64,000 bases of DNA, taken from the NCBI RefSeq assembly GCF_011075055.1, contig NC_058148.1:13385969-13449968 (forward strand), read 5' to 3'. Within the stretch, counting starts at the first letter, position 1. The number at the start of each line of letters is the position of its first letter. Origin of the DNA: Mangifera indica (lineage: Eukaryota; Streptophyta; Magnoliopsida; Sapindales; Anacardiaceae). The position numbers and the translations under genes were made by a program. Of the stretch, positions 46,836 to 62,000 are shown piece after piece. The notes beneath the pieces were generated by a model that was not told the DNA's origin, made no database searches, and was given only the letters and a program-made list of their open reading frames with translations.

Positions 46836-49800
46836 TTATAATTTAGTTCTATGTTGAAAATTTGAAGTCAGTCTGATAGCATTATGCATGTGGAATTGCA
46901 AGAACTTGAACAAATCTCCATAATCTTTTGCCTTCTCTAAATATGTGTATACCTTCACAACATAATCCGATGCTGGTCCAGACATATGGCAACAACATGA
47001 AGCTTTGTAAGTTAGCAACTGCAAATCACCTGATGCAGAATATGAGAGAAATGATGTAAGTAAAGAAGAAACAGGGGAAACGTAGTTGATTAGATAGCAA
47101 AAATATATGCTAAATTTTGAATTTCAAATCAGGCTAGCCTTGCTTCTTGCACATGGGAAATTCCCGGAGTTTATGAACATAAGATTTGTAATAAATTTTT
47201 AGTTTGATGTTTGTATCAACACCAACCAATATTTTAAATTGAACCCGTAAGTTATGACTAAACCAAATACACTTCTACAGGCCAACTCTAGGATGGATCT
47301 GAGTCACCTCCTCCTATCTAGTTAAAAATCAAAAGCTCAATAACTACTTCTTGTGAATCTGATAATTGCCTGATTTAATGACAAACACCAGAAAATTTAA
47401 GAGCAATGTTGTATTGTAGTGATTAGCAAGCTACCTGCAGTGATTTCTGATGTAAGCACGTTCTGGCTGAAGTGACGACGCAGCCACCATTTGCAGCGGA
47501 ACATCCAAGCTTTTCCTGATTTACCCACAGTCAATATATCTGGAACCCTTTTATATTGGACAGAGAAGCTTTGCCTTTTTCCCCCTTCATTTGCATCAGG
47601 ACATATTGACATTCGATCCTCACCATAAAGAGAAAGCTTATGGAAGCATAAAGCAAACTCTCTCCATATATTGCTATCTGCATAGGTAGCATCTAAGTGC
47701 AAAGCTATCATTTCCAAAAGTGATTCCGAAGAGTAGTTCCCTGCAAAATATAGATTAAAAGGAAACATTATGATGCATAAATATGATGAAATTAAAAAAC
47801 TTATTAGCTACAATGCAAACAGATTAGAAAAGGAAGAGAAAAAAATAGAAGATGATTACTTTAACACATGATTAATTTGAATGCATCATGATGCAACCTT
47901 AAATATAATGCTAAAGAGATTTGGTTAGTTTGAATAGCCATATTTGATGGCATAACCTTTGTAAATTGGATATTTCAATCCAAAGTTGATTTTTAGTCTA
48001 CCACTGCAGTTGATTAATTAGATGACATTCAAGAGTGAAGGGAGTGGAAGAAAATTTAGTAGCCACTGTATACCTAAAGTACAACTGAAAGGCAACATAA
48101 TTGCTGCTAAGAGATTGTATATGTTAAATCATGATTTATGATTTGACATTTAAACCGTATGCAAGGGAAGATAAAGTCTCTAAATACTTACCAGTTTGAT
48201 GCATCCTGATAAGTCTTGTCAATGAGTGACTACATGTTGGATCCTTCCTCAAGATATCCTCAACGCAGGTTGAAAGCATCACATAGTTGTTACGATCAAA
48301 ACACTCCAAAAGACTAGCCCTCAATCTGCGCAAAGTATTCATAAGTACATAGTTTCCAGATATAACAAGACCTTGAGCACCCAGATAAATGACTAAAAGA
48401 AAACATAAGCTTGGAAACATAATGCAGTGACACGATTGATTAACAAATTTGGAAGAAATAAGTAAAGAGGAAAGACAATCTTGGATGAATTGGTATTTTT
48501 CAGGCTGAAACTTCACCAACACCATGCAAACAAATTTTTAGTAATATGAAAAACTGTTCACAACCATGTTGGGTCTTTTCCAAGAACAAAGTAGCTCATC
48601 TTCAGAAATACTCCCAGTTTTTTCTTAGTTTTTATTAACATTTGATAAATGAAATTTTCATATCCAACTTTGTCAGAATAGCATATCTTCCTAAAATAAT
48701 AATATTTTGTTATAAGAAATATCAGTAAACGTTTTATTCGGAATAAAATATCATGACACTTTGGAAAAACTAAGGTCCACTTCCTGTAGCATACAAGGCA
48801 ACATAACATTGTTATGCAGAATGAAAGATGAACCATGGATATCCTAAGAACAAATAGAAGACAAATGTGACTTAAAACTATATAACAAAGCTACTCTATG
48901 GCTGGTAAACTTCAGGGAGCCTTAATGCAGCACCCAATCAGCATGAATATTTAATTTCCATTTATCTAATATATATACAAATTTTGTGTTTCCTCTCATC
49001 CTTGGGGACATGAAACTGCAAAAAACTTAGACATGAAGTGTACCTAATAGGAAGCGCTGTTGGTGAATTACTACAAAACTTTTCAAGCTCAATCAAGGCC
49101 TCATCAACATAACCTCCAATCAGCAGCAACTGGCACCAAAATAAAATTAAGTTAACAGAAGATACTGTTTAGAATGCTACAGAAATAAAAGAATCAGTAA
49201 AATCATTTGATGATAAAATCCAGATAGGATTTCATTCAGCGCTAGTCTTGTCAAAGCATTATCTTAGAATAAATGATCTGGATATGTTCCTAACCCTGGA
49301 CATTCTTTTAGCAAGAAAAGCAACAGCTGAGACTCAAATCCACTTCTACTCTTGAGCTGGGAAGCCCGAGACATTTGCCATCACCAGATAATAACCCCCA
49401 ATAATACTATACTATCACCTAATTAATATCATTTCTATGCTTGTCTTCTTTATCTCACTTAAAACAACAAGTCCTTTCACTACCACACAATCAAAAGATC
49501 TTGAAACTTACCTTAAGGTTTAAAAGGTTGATAATTTATCTAAAAGAACAAAAGGGCACCTAATCTCACTTCTTAGACTTTATTTCTCCAAAAAAAAACT
49601 GCATTTACAAGTTTTTATCCCTTAAAATTGTATATATTGTAAAAACTAATGACTTCAATTCTGCAAAGGTTAAACAGAGATTGCACGGCCAATTTACCTG
49701 TATGAGAGGAAGTAAGGCTGCTGATACTGCAGGTGTTGAGTAAAGAGCAAGCCGCAGGTACTTAATTGCATTCTTGTAGTTGTCATTAAGCAATTTTCTA

Positions 49801-52800
49801 TGCTCTCTAATGAAAATCTCATAATCCTCGTTGGAGTTTGGCAATCGTATAGGCAATAACCATGAATCCAAACCCTCTTCAACACAACAAAAATGAGCAA
49901 GAAGTAGCAATAAGTACTTAATTGAGGTGCCTATCAACTTCAGAAGGGAAAGGAAAGCTTCTATCAATTGCATGGACGTGCTTGAAGACATAAAATGACT
50001 AAAAGATACAAAGCACACGGCATGATAATCATAATATAGACTCTAATTTGATGCTTTGCATATCAAGTAAACATCAATTTGGTGCTGCCAAGTTTGTAAA
50101 CTAATTGCTAGTATGATCATATAGTAAGTCAAAACATGAGATAAAGTTGCATCAGCAAATAATCATCAAAAGAAATTATTCTGGATGACACCTAATTATG
50201 TTTCTTTGCATATAATTTATCATGAGATGTCAATAAATATTAGTTTAAATGTTATATCGTTACTCCCCTGATCCCACCAATTCTCTCTAGCTACACAACC
50301 TTAATATGCAGGATTATGATTACATCAGTACCTTCAGACTTGCCACATTTTTCTAAATGGCCAGGAGACAACACTGTATATTCATTATCATTTAAATAAA
50401 AAATCTGATATGTCAAGCAAACTGAATACCAAATAGATTTGCTAGAAAATGAAAATACATGAAGATAGTTATAACTCACCAAGAGCAACAAAAACTGAGG
50501 CATAGTTTACAGGAGCAGCATCAGTTGGGAAAGAGTCTTCAGTTTCAGCAGAGTTGATATAAAATGCTTGTGGTTGAATGTGCTGTGAGAGATTTCCTCT
50601 CTGCAAACTAACATCATCCTCTGCAGGACCCTCTCTGTGCTTCTCATTATCATCCTTCATAGACATTCTTTTACCAATCATGACAGAGGTGTCTGAATCA
50701 CATCTGACATGAGTATCAGCCTTGTAACTATAAACCGAATCTGGAGCTCCTGAGCTTTCGACTTCATGGTTTAATCTTGATCCTGAAAAATCAGATTGCC
50801 CAGGGGAATGCATCTGATCAGAATCATCCCATTGCATATCTCTAGGGATACTGGAATACCAACATTGAAGGAAAGTCAATGCCATGACCATGTTTGCCAT
50901 TGGGTGACTTCCAAATTCCCGCTCTTGCATGAGGCTGAGAAAGGAAATGCCATAATGGAATTAGATATAGCCCCTCATAAGCTATCTTAAGCACACAAAT
51001 AAAACTTGTCAAAATATGACACAAAGAATGGAAATGAATCAATTTCCCAACCAACATAGTGATATTAAAAACGGAAATTCTATAACATAATTAGACAGAA
51101 GCTATGATGTATATATACAGAGGTTATGAAATCATTCAGGAAGATCACTCAAAAGCCATGTACTTTAATCTTTAACACTATGAAAATTTTAAGACTTTGC
51201 TGACAAGATATCACCAAATAATCAGATTGAAACGAAAAATTGTTTACTTTCCAAATAGAAAGAAAACCTTTTGCAACACTCTACAAGAAGCAAACACATA
51301 GATAGTATAAGAATTCCACAAGAATGTCTGGTTATATCATCCAACTTGTTTCTAGATACTGGAAATTTCTAGCCAGAGGAAAGTTCAAACCATACCTAAT
51401 AGCAGCTTGATGTGCTTCGTCAACATCACCTCGTGTAAGACAAAAAAGGATGAACTCCAAATGTACCACAAATTTGTCCTATTTGCCAATTTATTAAAAA
51501 TAATACAAGTAATGTCAGTGCTTATATGAATATCTTAAGAACAGAACCCACCCAGCACTTTCCTAAGGTTTCAAGCCGAAAAAAATAAAAACGATACTGG
51601 ATTTGGAAGTATTTGACTATGCAAATTAGCTATGTAATTAGTTTGATTGTGTACATTGATATAGCCAAACAATCAGTTTAAATGATGCCATGGATTCAAA
51701 GATATTATAAGGTATAAATGTACATGCAATAAAAATGATAGTTTTACCATAAAATCCACTTCCTCTGTTTCTCTTTTTTTTTTTTTAATTTTTTAAATTA
51801 GAAACTTTCTTTCTTCTTTCATAAGTTAATTACTTTACAAATTACAAAAGGTACCTAACTTTTGAAACAAAACCAAAAAAACAATAGAAGAATCAGTATG
51901 CAAGTTACTTCACATAAAGATAAAAGCTAGAGCACAGAGTGATTGCAATTAATAGAAATTAAACGCAATCCATAATTTACACTAAATTTGTTTTTAAGTA
52001 TGACCAAAATTGAAGATGACGCAACTAATACTAATATCAAGGTTAACCAACTTATGCTTTATAAACTAAAAGTGTCATTCAAGAAAATTTGTAATATTAC
52101 CTCCAATGGTGAATCTTTGGTGGAGGCAATTCTTTTCATCCAAATGTCATAAACATTCTTGATCCTTATCGGGTTTATGCGGTCACTTTCAATATGATTA
52201 AAGAGCTCCATTGAAACCTGAAATTATGCTATTACATGTATTAACAGATTTTATATCCAGAAACCAAACATCAAGGAAAAACTTTGACATCCATAGAATA
52301 ACGTTATCGCAAAACAGTGGCATGACATAACGCCATGGTAAGATATAAGATAAAGAATGTTAGATAGATAGAAAACATAAGGTCATGAAAAATTGATATC
52401 TATATTATACCATATACTTTAGACGATTTGCCACAGGACATCTTTCTTTGCTTGTTCCTTTCAGCAACACACTGAGCACTCCACATGCATCAGGCCAATT
52501 GCGCTGTCTCATAAGCTTGCGCAACAGATAGCGCAACCTGTTGCGATTTTCCCGTCGCACATTCTGTGCACCAACGCCAAGCCTTAGAAGGTATGACGGC
52601 TTTTTTAAGGACAATATCATTTTTTTATAACGCTGTTCAGGATTCTGACTATGGTCCTCCTCCGTAATTGTACTTAGCCTCCTTTTGCGAGTCTTGGTTT
52701 CTTTCTCAGGACCCATTTTGATATCTGAAACTTTGACTTCTTCAGTAACATCTTCAGTTTTTATTTTGCGACTTTCGAACATTTTGACTTCTATAGTACC

Positions 52801-52833
52801 ATCTTTACATTCCATTGAGTGATTCTCTGACAT
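46836..52833 (-). CDS. TAF1A: TAF1A-like subunit of the RNA polymerase I selectivity factor
   Basis: Nine exons join in frame: 52833-52411, 52217-52101, 51478-51396, 50934-50480, 49876-49698, 49129-49044, 48325-48192, 47740-47435, 47029-46836, giving 658 codons. The N-terminus is charged and contains KTRKRRLS. Conserved blocks then follow: LRYLLRKLMRQRNWPDACGV, NVYDIWMKRI, VVHLEFILFCLTRGDVDEAH, and after a variable acidic/Ser insert, the WLLPIRLPNSNEDYEIFIRE and YKNAIKYLRLALYSTP blocks. These fit the TAF1_subA family, whose members help load Pol I on rRNA gene promoters. Plant homologues are poorly studied. The last acceptor (AG before GTGATTTGCAG) was chosen because it keeps phase; a nearer AG does not. 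Confidence 0.88.
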
Positions 52834-54360
52834 TATCACTTAGTATGAAACCAATCCCTGAATAGCAGTAAACAACAATCAAATATACATATCTAGTACA
52901 ATACAGAAAGATTACAAAAACAGAGTAGTCAGATATCACATATTAACCTTGCATCATTACACTACTCTAACCATAAAATACCAAAAACTTTAAGTAGACA
53001 AAAGCAGCGTAATTGAAGTTGAAAAAAACAGCTCAATTTTGTATTGGACCCCCTTGAAAGCTAGATTAAGTTATTTCTAACATTATGCAATTAAATCCAA
53101 AGTATACCAAAAAAAATTAAATTGTATTGAGTTTTCTCAAACTATTTTCATATTAGAAAACCAACAAAACCTGCTAGGAAAAAACAAACAAACAAAGCAT
53201 TCATCCCCATACCTTAGTGAAATCGAATTCAGTTTGATTCACTTTGAAAACAAGTTCTTCCAAAGGAGAGCAAAGACAGAGCACAAGGTGGGAAAAACAC
53301 TAATATAAACTGATGATAATTACAATAAATTAGGGTTATTTCCATATAAATTAAAAGAAGAGATGATAATGGGTTTGGGCACTCATGATCCAAGACCAGT
53401 AAATTTCTGGGTCCATCCTATATCCAATTTAATACTGGATTAGAAGACCCGATTTGGGTGTTACAATGTGAGAAAATAAATGGGTCCCCAATCATCATCC
53501 CCAATTGTAAACACGTCCAGAAATAAGAACCAAACACTTAATTCATGGACTCCAAGCTCAAAAACATCACAATTTCAATCAAATAACAAACGTAAACACT
53601 AAAAACTAATAAATTATGCGGGCAGGTGAATATTGCAGATAAATCAAAGTGCACCATCTAATTCTCTCTTGTTGACAAGTCCACCAAAATAGGCATCAAA
53701 CATTAGCCTTTAGCGCATTGTTTCGAAAGTAAACTTCTAGTTCCAGGTTCCTTAACAACAAGCTAATTGCGATTAAAGACAACAGCAACCTTGATAATAA
53801 GCTCACGGATAAACAAACAAGTCGTTTTACATATCCATTGTTAAAACACTAAATTAAATATTACAGGAATATCCAATAAGATGCCTAATTTTGGGATTGA
53901 TTCAGGTTTTAACGACTATAACTTCAATGGGACAGATAGAGTTTTCGATAACTGATTAAAGAAAAGAGCTACGAGATAGAGTGAAGAATCAACTATCATT
54001 AAAAAGACGAATCTGATTAACGAATGGGGACGAATAAATTGAGTAAGCAATAAGAAGAAGATTCATCTCAATCAGTACAAAATTGATGTAATGAATTAGA
54101 AAGGGAGTAAAAAGGTGAGAGTTCTAGTACCGCTGTCAGGTAGTCTAAGGCCGGAACCGCGTCGATCGTCGGGGGAGTGCTGTTGAGATTGTACCGATTT
54201 CTCGCACTGATTAAAATTTAAAATAGAGCTAAGGGAAATCTGAGTTGAAAGCTAAATGAAATTGTTAGATGGTATCAGTGTTATTTGGGGTATTCGATCC
54301 ATGATAAGTTTGATCTAAATCCTGCAACTGAGAGTCTGAGATGAGTGGCGGGCTTTCGAG
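52834..54360 (-). promoter_or_regulatory. 5' leader of TAF1A with a probable leader intron
   Basis: Reading the minus strand, a GC-rich leader (about 54230-54131) ends at a GTACTA donor. An acceptor CAG at 52860-52858 lies 24 bases before the ATG. The intervening 1.27 kb is AT-rich and has no gene. The GC-rich block near 54150-54175 is the likely first exon. Inferred only from composition and splice signals. Confidence 0.45.
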
Positions 54361-55789
54361 GCTTTTTTATTTCCTGAAAGGTCAAATGTCATTTAACTAA
54401 ATTTGGATAAAATTACAATTATATCCCATTGAATTTAAATAATCTCACCTTTCATCCGGTAATATTATTTTATTTGAATTTGAATTTGGCTAAAGATTTT
54501 TTTTATTTTTTTATTCATCCTCCTTTTATCGTCTTTAATTTTTCTTTATTAACCATATATCTTCCACTTCTTATTTTAAGTTGTCATATGTCACCGTTAT
54601 CTATTAGTTTTATATTCTTATCATTTTCATCACTAATTATGAATCATCTTTTTTTATATCTCATCATCAATTATCAATAATCTTTTTAATTTATAATATT
54701 GCTGTTGTCTATCATCTTTATATTCTCGTCATTTTCACCACTAAGTATGAATCATTCTCTTTCTCATCTCATCATTAATTGTGAATAATCCTTTTTCTAT
54801 TATCTCAACCAATAACATCACCATCAATGGTTCTTCTCATTCAATCATGTTTATTCTTGTCACCTTTACTACCACTTCAGTTTTTCAATTTTCTAAGAAA
54901 TTCTACAGATAACCCTATATTTATATTTACTCGACTTAAAATAAAAACTGAATGGGAGAAGTGAAAGGAAGGTAACATTTTCTTGGATTGAGGAAAAATC
55001 TTGTGGTAGTCTGAAACTCAGAAACTGAAGTGAAATTGATAGCAGGCTTTCGTTATTGGGAAAGATTTTGGATCATGGCCAGCGCATCTGCTCTCCATTC
55101 AATATCCACAAAGGATTTCTGGGATTGTCTCATGCAGTGTGCTTTTCTTCGTTCCTGAACCTAATCGATGCCAGGGCCTGCCCGCCGGTTTCTACATTTT
55201 CCGTTTGAAGGTAATTAAATCCAAGAGATTACGAATACAGTGAAACATTGAAGACCGTGCAAATTATGCCATGGAAACCATTTCATTCAAGAGCAGCTCC
55301 GACATCAGGCCATCGAGTTCACCCTATCGTTAAACGCATGACAGATCAAGAACAAGGCCCCATGAACCGATGCTCAAAGCTTTATAAGCTCGTAACAAAA
55401 TGTATAGTAATATTGATGTTATGAAAGAACATGAGAACTTTTTTATGACGGTATGGCTTTGCCGCAAGTGTTATATATGATTTTCACTGTTGAAGATTGA
55501 GGAATTAGAGAGATTGAGATGCCATGATAGATCTTATACAAAGTACAAACAACAATTTTATTGCTAGTAGCCTAATACTATGTACATTTTTCTGATATGA
55601 AATAACCCTTAAGTAGACTCATGTAATTCGGAAAAGATTAAGCAAACTTGCCAACAGAAAGAGGGCGCAACAACTGCTGATAATATAGACAATGCACAGA
55701 TAAAAAGGAATTTCATTCTGCTACCATATTTTCATATACATTCGTCCCAGCCTGCATTAAAGAATAGTGTAAAAAACTGAATGGATTAA

Positions 55790-55795
<6 letters not shown>
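54361..55795. other. Between TAF1A and WAPL
   Basis: T-rich low-complexity DNA at 54430-54900. A more GC-balanced part at 55070-55400 includes a 27-codon ATG frame (55076-55159) that is not recognised. No gene is supported. Confidence 0.4.
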
Positions 55796-55820
<25 letters not shown>

Positions 55821-55875
55821 TGGGGGGGTGGGGGTGGGTGTGTGGGGGTGGGTGTGTGGGGGAGGAGGGTGCTGA
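55796..55875. repeat. G25 homopolymer followed by G-rich repeats
   Basis: 25 consecutive G residues at 55796-55820, then G7, G5 and GGGTGTGTGGG-type runs. The tract lies about 150-230 bases beyond the WAPL stop codon; in the WAPL transcript it would be C-rich. The exact length is uncertain because such runs are prone to sequencing error. Confidence 0.85.
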
Positions 55876-56025
55876 ACCTCAACTATAATAGCAGGCCGGT
55901 GGTCAGAATATTAAGTTTGTGATGCTGTGGCAATCCTGTGGCTATGAGCACTATAGTCTGCAAAAGTAAAAACCGCTTTCTAATGGACAGGCTGAGGCTG
56001 TACAGAATATCCATTTCTTCAGTTC

Positions 56026-59000
56026 TCATGCCACTCTTAACGATTCGATTACTTCACTCACGGCAATATGAGTCTCCTCAGAGATCATGTTTAATGTTAG
56101 ATGAAATGCCTGTAAAAAATCATATAAGGAATATATCAGTTTCATCAGATAGAGCAGATAAATTGTTCTGAGAGAAATATCTGCACCATTTTAATTCTCA
56201 AATGGTTATAACCACCAACTTGGTAAATTATTTCAAAGCCATTCTCAAATGGCTGTCTACACAACTAAACAAGCATTCCATGTGGACCATTGAAAGAAAG
56301 CATCACAAATGAACTAAGAGAATAAAATTTCTCAACTGATGAATACATTTATTATCACCATTAAGCAAAGGGACAATGAAAGGAGGCTAACAATAGGCTT
56401 TTGTCAGCATTTTGTGGCTAATTCATGCTTGACCCACTTACAACAAGGAATGCGTACATACCACAAATCTTTCCAGCACAGGTACCAAAATTGCCAGGTT
56501 GTGGTTTGGAAGACATTCAGCAATTGCACCACGTATATCCACACTGTTAATAGCAAAGAAAATATTATTTCAGAGAAACTTAAGAAATACAATGCCACAT
56601 GAACGGATATAAGGGGCAAGGAAACCTTTCAGTTGAAAGAAACGCCAGCAGCAGTGCCGCATAAGCTTCCAAAATCATCTTCTCTGCTTCTTTCTCTCCT
56701 TGTAGAACCACTTCCTCAGCATCCTGTAGTATAACATAACATAGGTTTTAAATAATTACATCTCTGATCAAATTTACCCATGCCTGATTGTAAGAAACTC
56801 AAAGTGCTTTTGCCTCAAAAAATCAACCACTAGATAAAAGCCATGATAAAATAGATTTAATGCATTGTTGCACATAGAACATATTGTGGAAAAACAGAAA
56901 ATTCATAAATTGGCGAGAACAAATCACTCACCCAAGGCATTGCATCTCTGTCTCCAGCTTCATCACCTGCATTTCCCTCTCCAACTGCATCACCTGCCCC
57001 ATGGTTAGCAAGAAAGATTGAACACAATAGTGGAATTACATCCCCATGACTCTCTGCTTCTACCCCTTCTGAATTAGGCAATGGAATTCTGGCTGCTGCA
57101 AGCCGTGACCTGCAGTAACCTTACTGTAAGTCATAAATAATACAACACAAGATATTGATATGTCATCTGCCAGCAATATTAATACTTGATGAAGCATTGT
57201 CTATTTTAACCCAGGATCAGACCCTAAAGAGCAGACCAGCAACTTGCAAGATAAACATTGAGAAGAGACCTAACTTATTAAGTACATCAGTTCACAAAGT
57301 ATAAGGATGACTAACACTAACACTGATTTCATGGATACATGGATGCTTATAGATGTCAGAAATGGCGTTATTTCAAGTTGAATTTAGCAATATGAGACCA
57401 CAAAAATTAAAAAAAAATCCTGAGTTAGCATCTAATTAAGCAGTTAGTTAGCAGTAAAATGCTTTTAGGGAATGCAGAAGAGGACTTTGGTTTCAGAGTA
57501 TTGTAATTATGAAAATAATAGGGAAATAGGTTCATGCAAACAACATATATGCAGATATCAGGATAAACATAAAGAAATACTATTAACCTGTTAAGTCCAT
57601 CCTTTTCTACCAAGTTCACCAGCAGGCCCAATATAGCAACAAGAAAATCCAACTCTTGATCAGTCATAGGTCTATCATCCTGATGAGCAAACTCATAACT
57701 AGTCCTGAAATGAGACAGAGATGAGCTGAATGAGGGGAAGTGGCTGGCAATCAACAAAGACATAGTCTCCAAACCTCCACAGTCAGCAATTTGCTTGCAG
57801 CCAACAGGGTTGTCATTTGTTAAATTCATGAGAGCCTGCACAGAAGTTAATACTAAGCAAATTAATTAAATCAACAATGTAGAAGATAGATGCACTAATA
57901 GGTACATAAAAGAATTTAGTAATGCAAAATTCTATAAGTTGGAATTACCTTGACTGCTGTAAGAAGGCAATCAGCTAAAAGTGTGGAATTCTCTATATCA
58001 TCAACATGTGAACATGAGCTCTCTTGGGAAAAATTATTTCCCCAATTACTTAATGGTTGGTGATTTAGCCCATTACTTGATTGAAGCTGGTGATTCTCCC
58101 CATTTCGTGATTCTTGCTGGTTCATCAACATTTGATATTGACACCCATCTTGAAGATCTCTGCACATTTCCCCACTCTTTTTAGTTTGAGGTTTTTTATG
58201 TTTCCTGGATAGTAAGTCCCACTTTGTGGGCTCAAATTCATCAGCATCAAATGCAAAAGGATCTTCACTGTCCTCATAAAATCCACACTTGTCATCTTTT
58301 CTATTATTAGGTTTCCCCGCAGGACCAAATTTTGTCCTTGAACCATTACCACTTATAGGCCTTACACTATCAGAACTTTGTGGTGTCCCACTAAATGAGG
58401 TGGACAAGAAAGGACGGGATCTTATCTTCTGAATGCAACTGTCATTCATCAACTTGGTGGCAGTCTCAGAATTGGATTCAAATTGACCCATTTGATCAGC
58501 GGACAACCACAGACTGTTCTGAGATAGAGAAAAGCCCTTTTCAGAAGAAATCTGCTTGGTACTAGAAGAACTTGATGAAGAACTGATGGGTATAACCTCA
58601 TTGCTGTTTGCTGCAAATTAATGAGTACAACCTAAGTTTGAGGGAAAAGTAAGGTTGCCAAGTATTACAGTGATACAAGGATTACCAAGTACCTTTAAAG
58701 TCGGTAACTAAAGCCAATTCAGATGTGTGACCAGTTCTGCTCCCATCGAACAAAGTACCTGACTTATCATCAGCAGAGGTGGATGAACTTCTACGTAGAT
58801 AAAGATCTAGAAATCAAAGGCAATAATTCCAATGCAAACAGTATTAGTTCAAAACTGTAAATACAAGTGATTTTCAACTTATCAAAAGCAATCTCAAAAT
58901 GGCTGAATAAAGATGGTAAGTGCTTTCTAAGTAGCAAGGAGATAAAAAAAGAAATATTTACATAAGTATTCTCTAGCACCACTAATTACCTGAGAGAATC

Positions 59001-62000
59001 TTGATGACACTTATAACAATTTCCGTAAAAGATGGTCGGTGCCCACTAGAAAATAACTTCCCTTTCATTCCAAGCAAATGACTCTATATTAAAGAAAGAT
59101 TTGAGATTAAACTTTTAGTAACTGTGGCACTTTTTTGAGTTCTGAAAACAGAAGTGATAGGTACGAGGGGAGAAATTTACCTGATTATCTTTACTTAGGA
59201 AAGTAGCATTTTCCATAATCTTCAAACATTTTAAAAGCAACACAAGGCTCTGCAGGTCCAGATTATGCTTTGCAGTCTGAATAAAGGTAAAAAAAATAAA
59301 TATTTCGGCATTTAGAAAATTTATTGATAATCTCCATTAAATAAGATTCCAAACAGAAATTATAAAGGAGATACACTACAGATCAATATGAGATGAATTG
59401 ATAATCAAGTACACAAATTTCCCGAAATCAGAAATTAAAAGCCTTCCAACTAAATCGCATTGTGGTTGTAATTCTGGTGATAATTTCAATATGTATGAAC
59501 AAGCAATTATGCTATGAGTTTACACACCAAACAAGAAAAAGGAATACAGGAGATTAACTTTGTTTAATTCAAGTCATTACTCTTCAATCAAATATAACAA
59601 AAACAGATAATGAGATTAAACAAACATACTGGCTCACACCTCCATAACAGAATAACAATTCATGATGATCTCAAAGACTGCGTCAAGTCCTCCCAATTCT
59701 CTCAGCTTTTCTTTGAAGTCGTCCCCAGTCTTCCTCACTGTACCAGTGGCATCTGAAAAATGCAAAGGCCAAAAGATAAACAAATGAACAATTATCAAAG
59801 GCTAAAACAGATATAAAAGAACCAGTATGTGATAGGCATACGATTCATATGTAAAAATAGAGTTGGATGCACAATATATGCACAAATACAGGTACATGTT
59901 TAGTGAAAATAATTCCTATGAAAATAAAAGGCCTCAATTAATAATATAACATGCACTCAATTCCTAGCATTCCAGAAACTTTTTTACCCTATATAATCAG
60001 CAGATAATAGATTAAAGAGAAGGTTGGAACAAATTAATGGAAGCTTTGGATGAGTTGAAACAAGCAAAGGATCAAGAATGCGACCTGCCTCAAACAATTT
60101 CTCAAAAAAGTAGACACTGTAAATAAACAGGACTTAAACTTACAAGCATGTTGTGCCAAACAAGCCAATGGAATGTGGTAAAGAACTAATAAAGAATAAG
60201 ACGCAATGACACATCTACTATAGAAGAAGACAGGAAAGAAGAAGAGAAAGATAACTGTATGCAACAATGTAAATTCATGATTCAGTTGCTATTCCACAAA
60301 TTTATAAATTATACAATAAGCACTTGACATAAGAATCCTATAATTTTAATTTATATGGACAGCCTTAAGAATTCAGAGTTAGTCAATGATATACAATCTA
60401 TCACTTGCAAGTGAAATATGTCAATAAATGACAAATATTAATACTAACAACTATCAGCACATATATAACAAAATGGATAATTTTCCACAATACCTTCAAA
60501 AGAAATCTTAGATAAGCAAGCCTTCTCTATTGTTAACAAAGCCATCCATTTTGAGCTTAACTCTGGCCTCCCTGTTCCATCATCAACTCCACAGCTTGAT
60601 TTCATTTCCTTGCAACTGACAAGGATTTTTTGAACTTTGGAAAGGATAGCAGAAGCACTAGAATCTAAGGTTTCAGTCACATCTCGTATGATGTCAGCAT
60701 CCTTACGTAATGCCAAAAGCTTAGAACCTATTTTTCGTGCTTTGTCTTCGGCAGCAGTAGAAATTACTGGCTTCAACAATTTAATTAGAAAATGAATGCA
60801 GCTGTGTGATTCCAAGAGGTGATCATCTTGACCCTGATAAAGTATATTTTAAACAGAATCTTTAAAAATTTCTCTAACAGGAGCTAAAAAGGTTTCCAGG
60901 AAAAGCAGGTCAAAAAACTCTTTAACAAACTGCAGAACAGTTTTGGGTTGATGAAAAGAGACCAAGAGAACAACTCAGTTGGACCAATAAGTTTTTCAGC
61001 CCCAAAACTAAGAACAATTTAATGCTTCTATCAATGAAATTATACTCCATTATCAATTACAAATCTCTGTACATATATAGGTTATCATGCAAAAAAAAAA
61101 GGCTCTATACTAGACTTTGAGCTGTTCAAAAAATTTAAATTTATGTTCCCATAAGTTATATTGGGTTATGTGAAAGTTTTTATTCACATATTAAAACATC
61201 AATAGAAATTCTATGTATTTACATCATCTTCTTCAGCTTTGTCAAGACTGTTCAAATCATAAAGAACAACAATCAGTAAACAAAAAGAATTACAGCTTAC
61301 ATCACTAGTCAAAACGTAAAGTAGTGCGGCAGCAGCTAAATTGCTGAATGAGTCATCTAAGGTGAGACCCAAAATAGCATCAATTATAATCCTTGCCAAG
61401 CTGGAAACAAGTTGCAGGTGTTAATCAAAGCATCAGGAGGCAAAGCGCAGCAATTTTAATTTGCAGGTAGTGTTAAGAACATTTAGAAGAAAATAACATA
61501 AGAATAATAATCACTGATAACATTGCTGATACTATTAGATGTACAAAATAGTAGTTAACTTCAATTTTATTTGAAAACAAGTTCAATGCTCACCGCCAAA
61601 AACCATCAAAAGTTATGAAAATCAAGTTGATTTTGATAACATCATGTCCCAAACTACTAATAAGTAACTTCTACACTTACATAGAAATTTGTAGTCTCTA
61701 TGCAAGATCAAAATTCAAAAGTAATCAAAGAAATTAAAATGGCACAAGAGTTGCACAAATTTTTGAATCCATATGTAAAGTACTACTTCCCAAAAGAACA
61801 CATGTAAATTTCAAAAAGTTATGTAACATTTCAACATATTATCCACAAAACTGACATCACAAACCTAAGACAGCAAAGAACCTTCATATTTCATAAATCC
61901 ATCCATAAATTTCTGAGTCATAAACAACATTCCAAAATCTTCTCCAAACTAACATGACCCACATCCCAAAGTTAAAAAATTTCAAAAATTTTCCCAAAAA

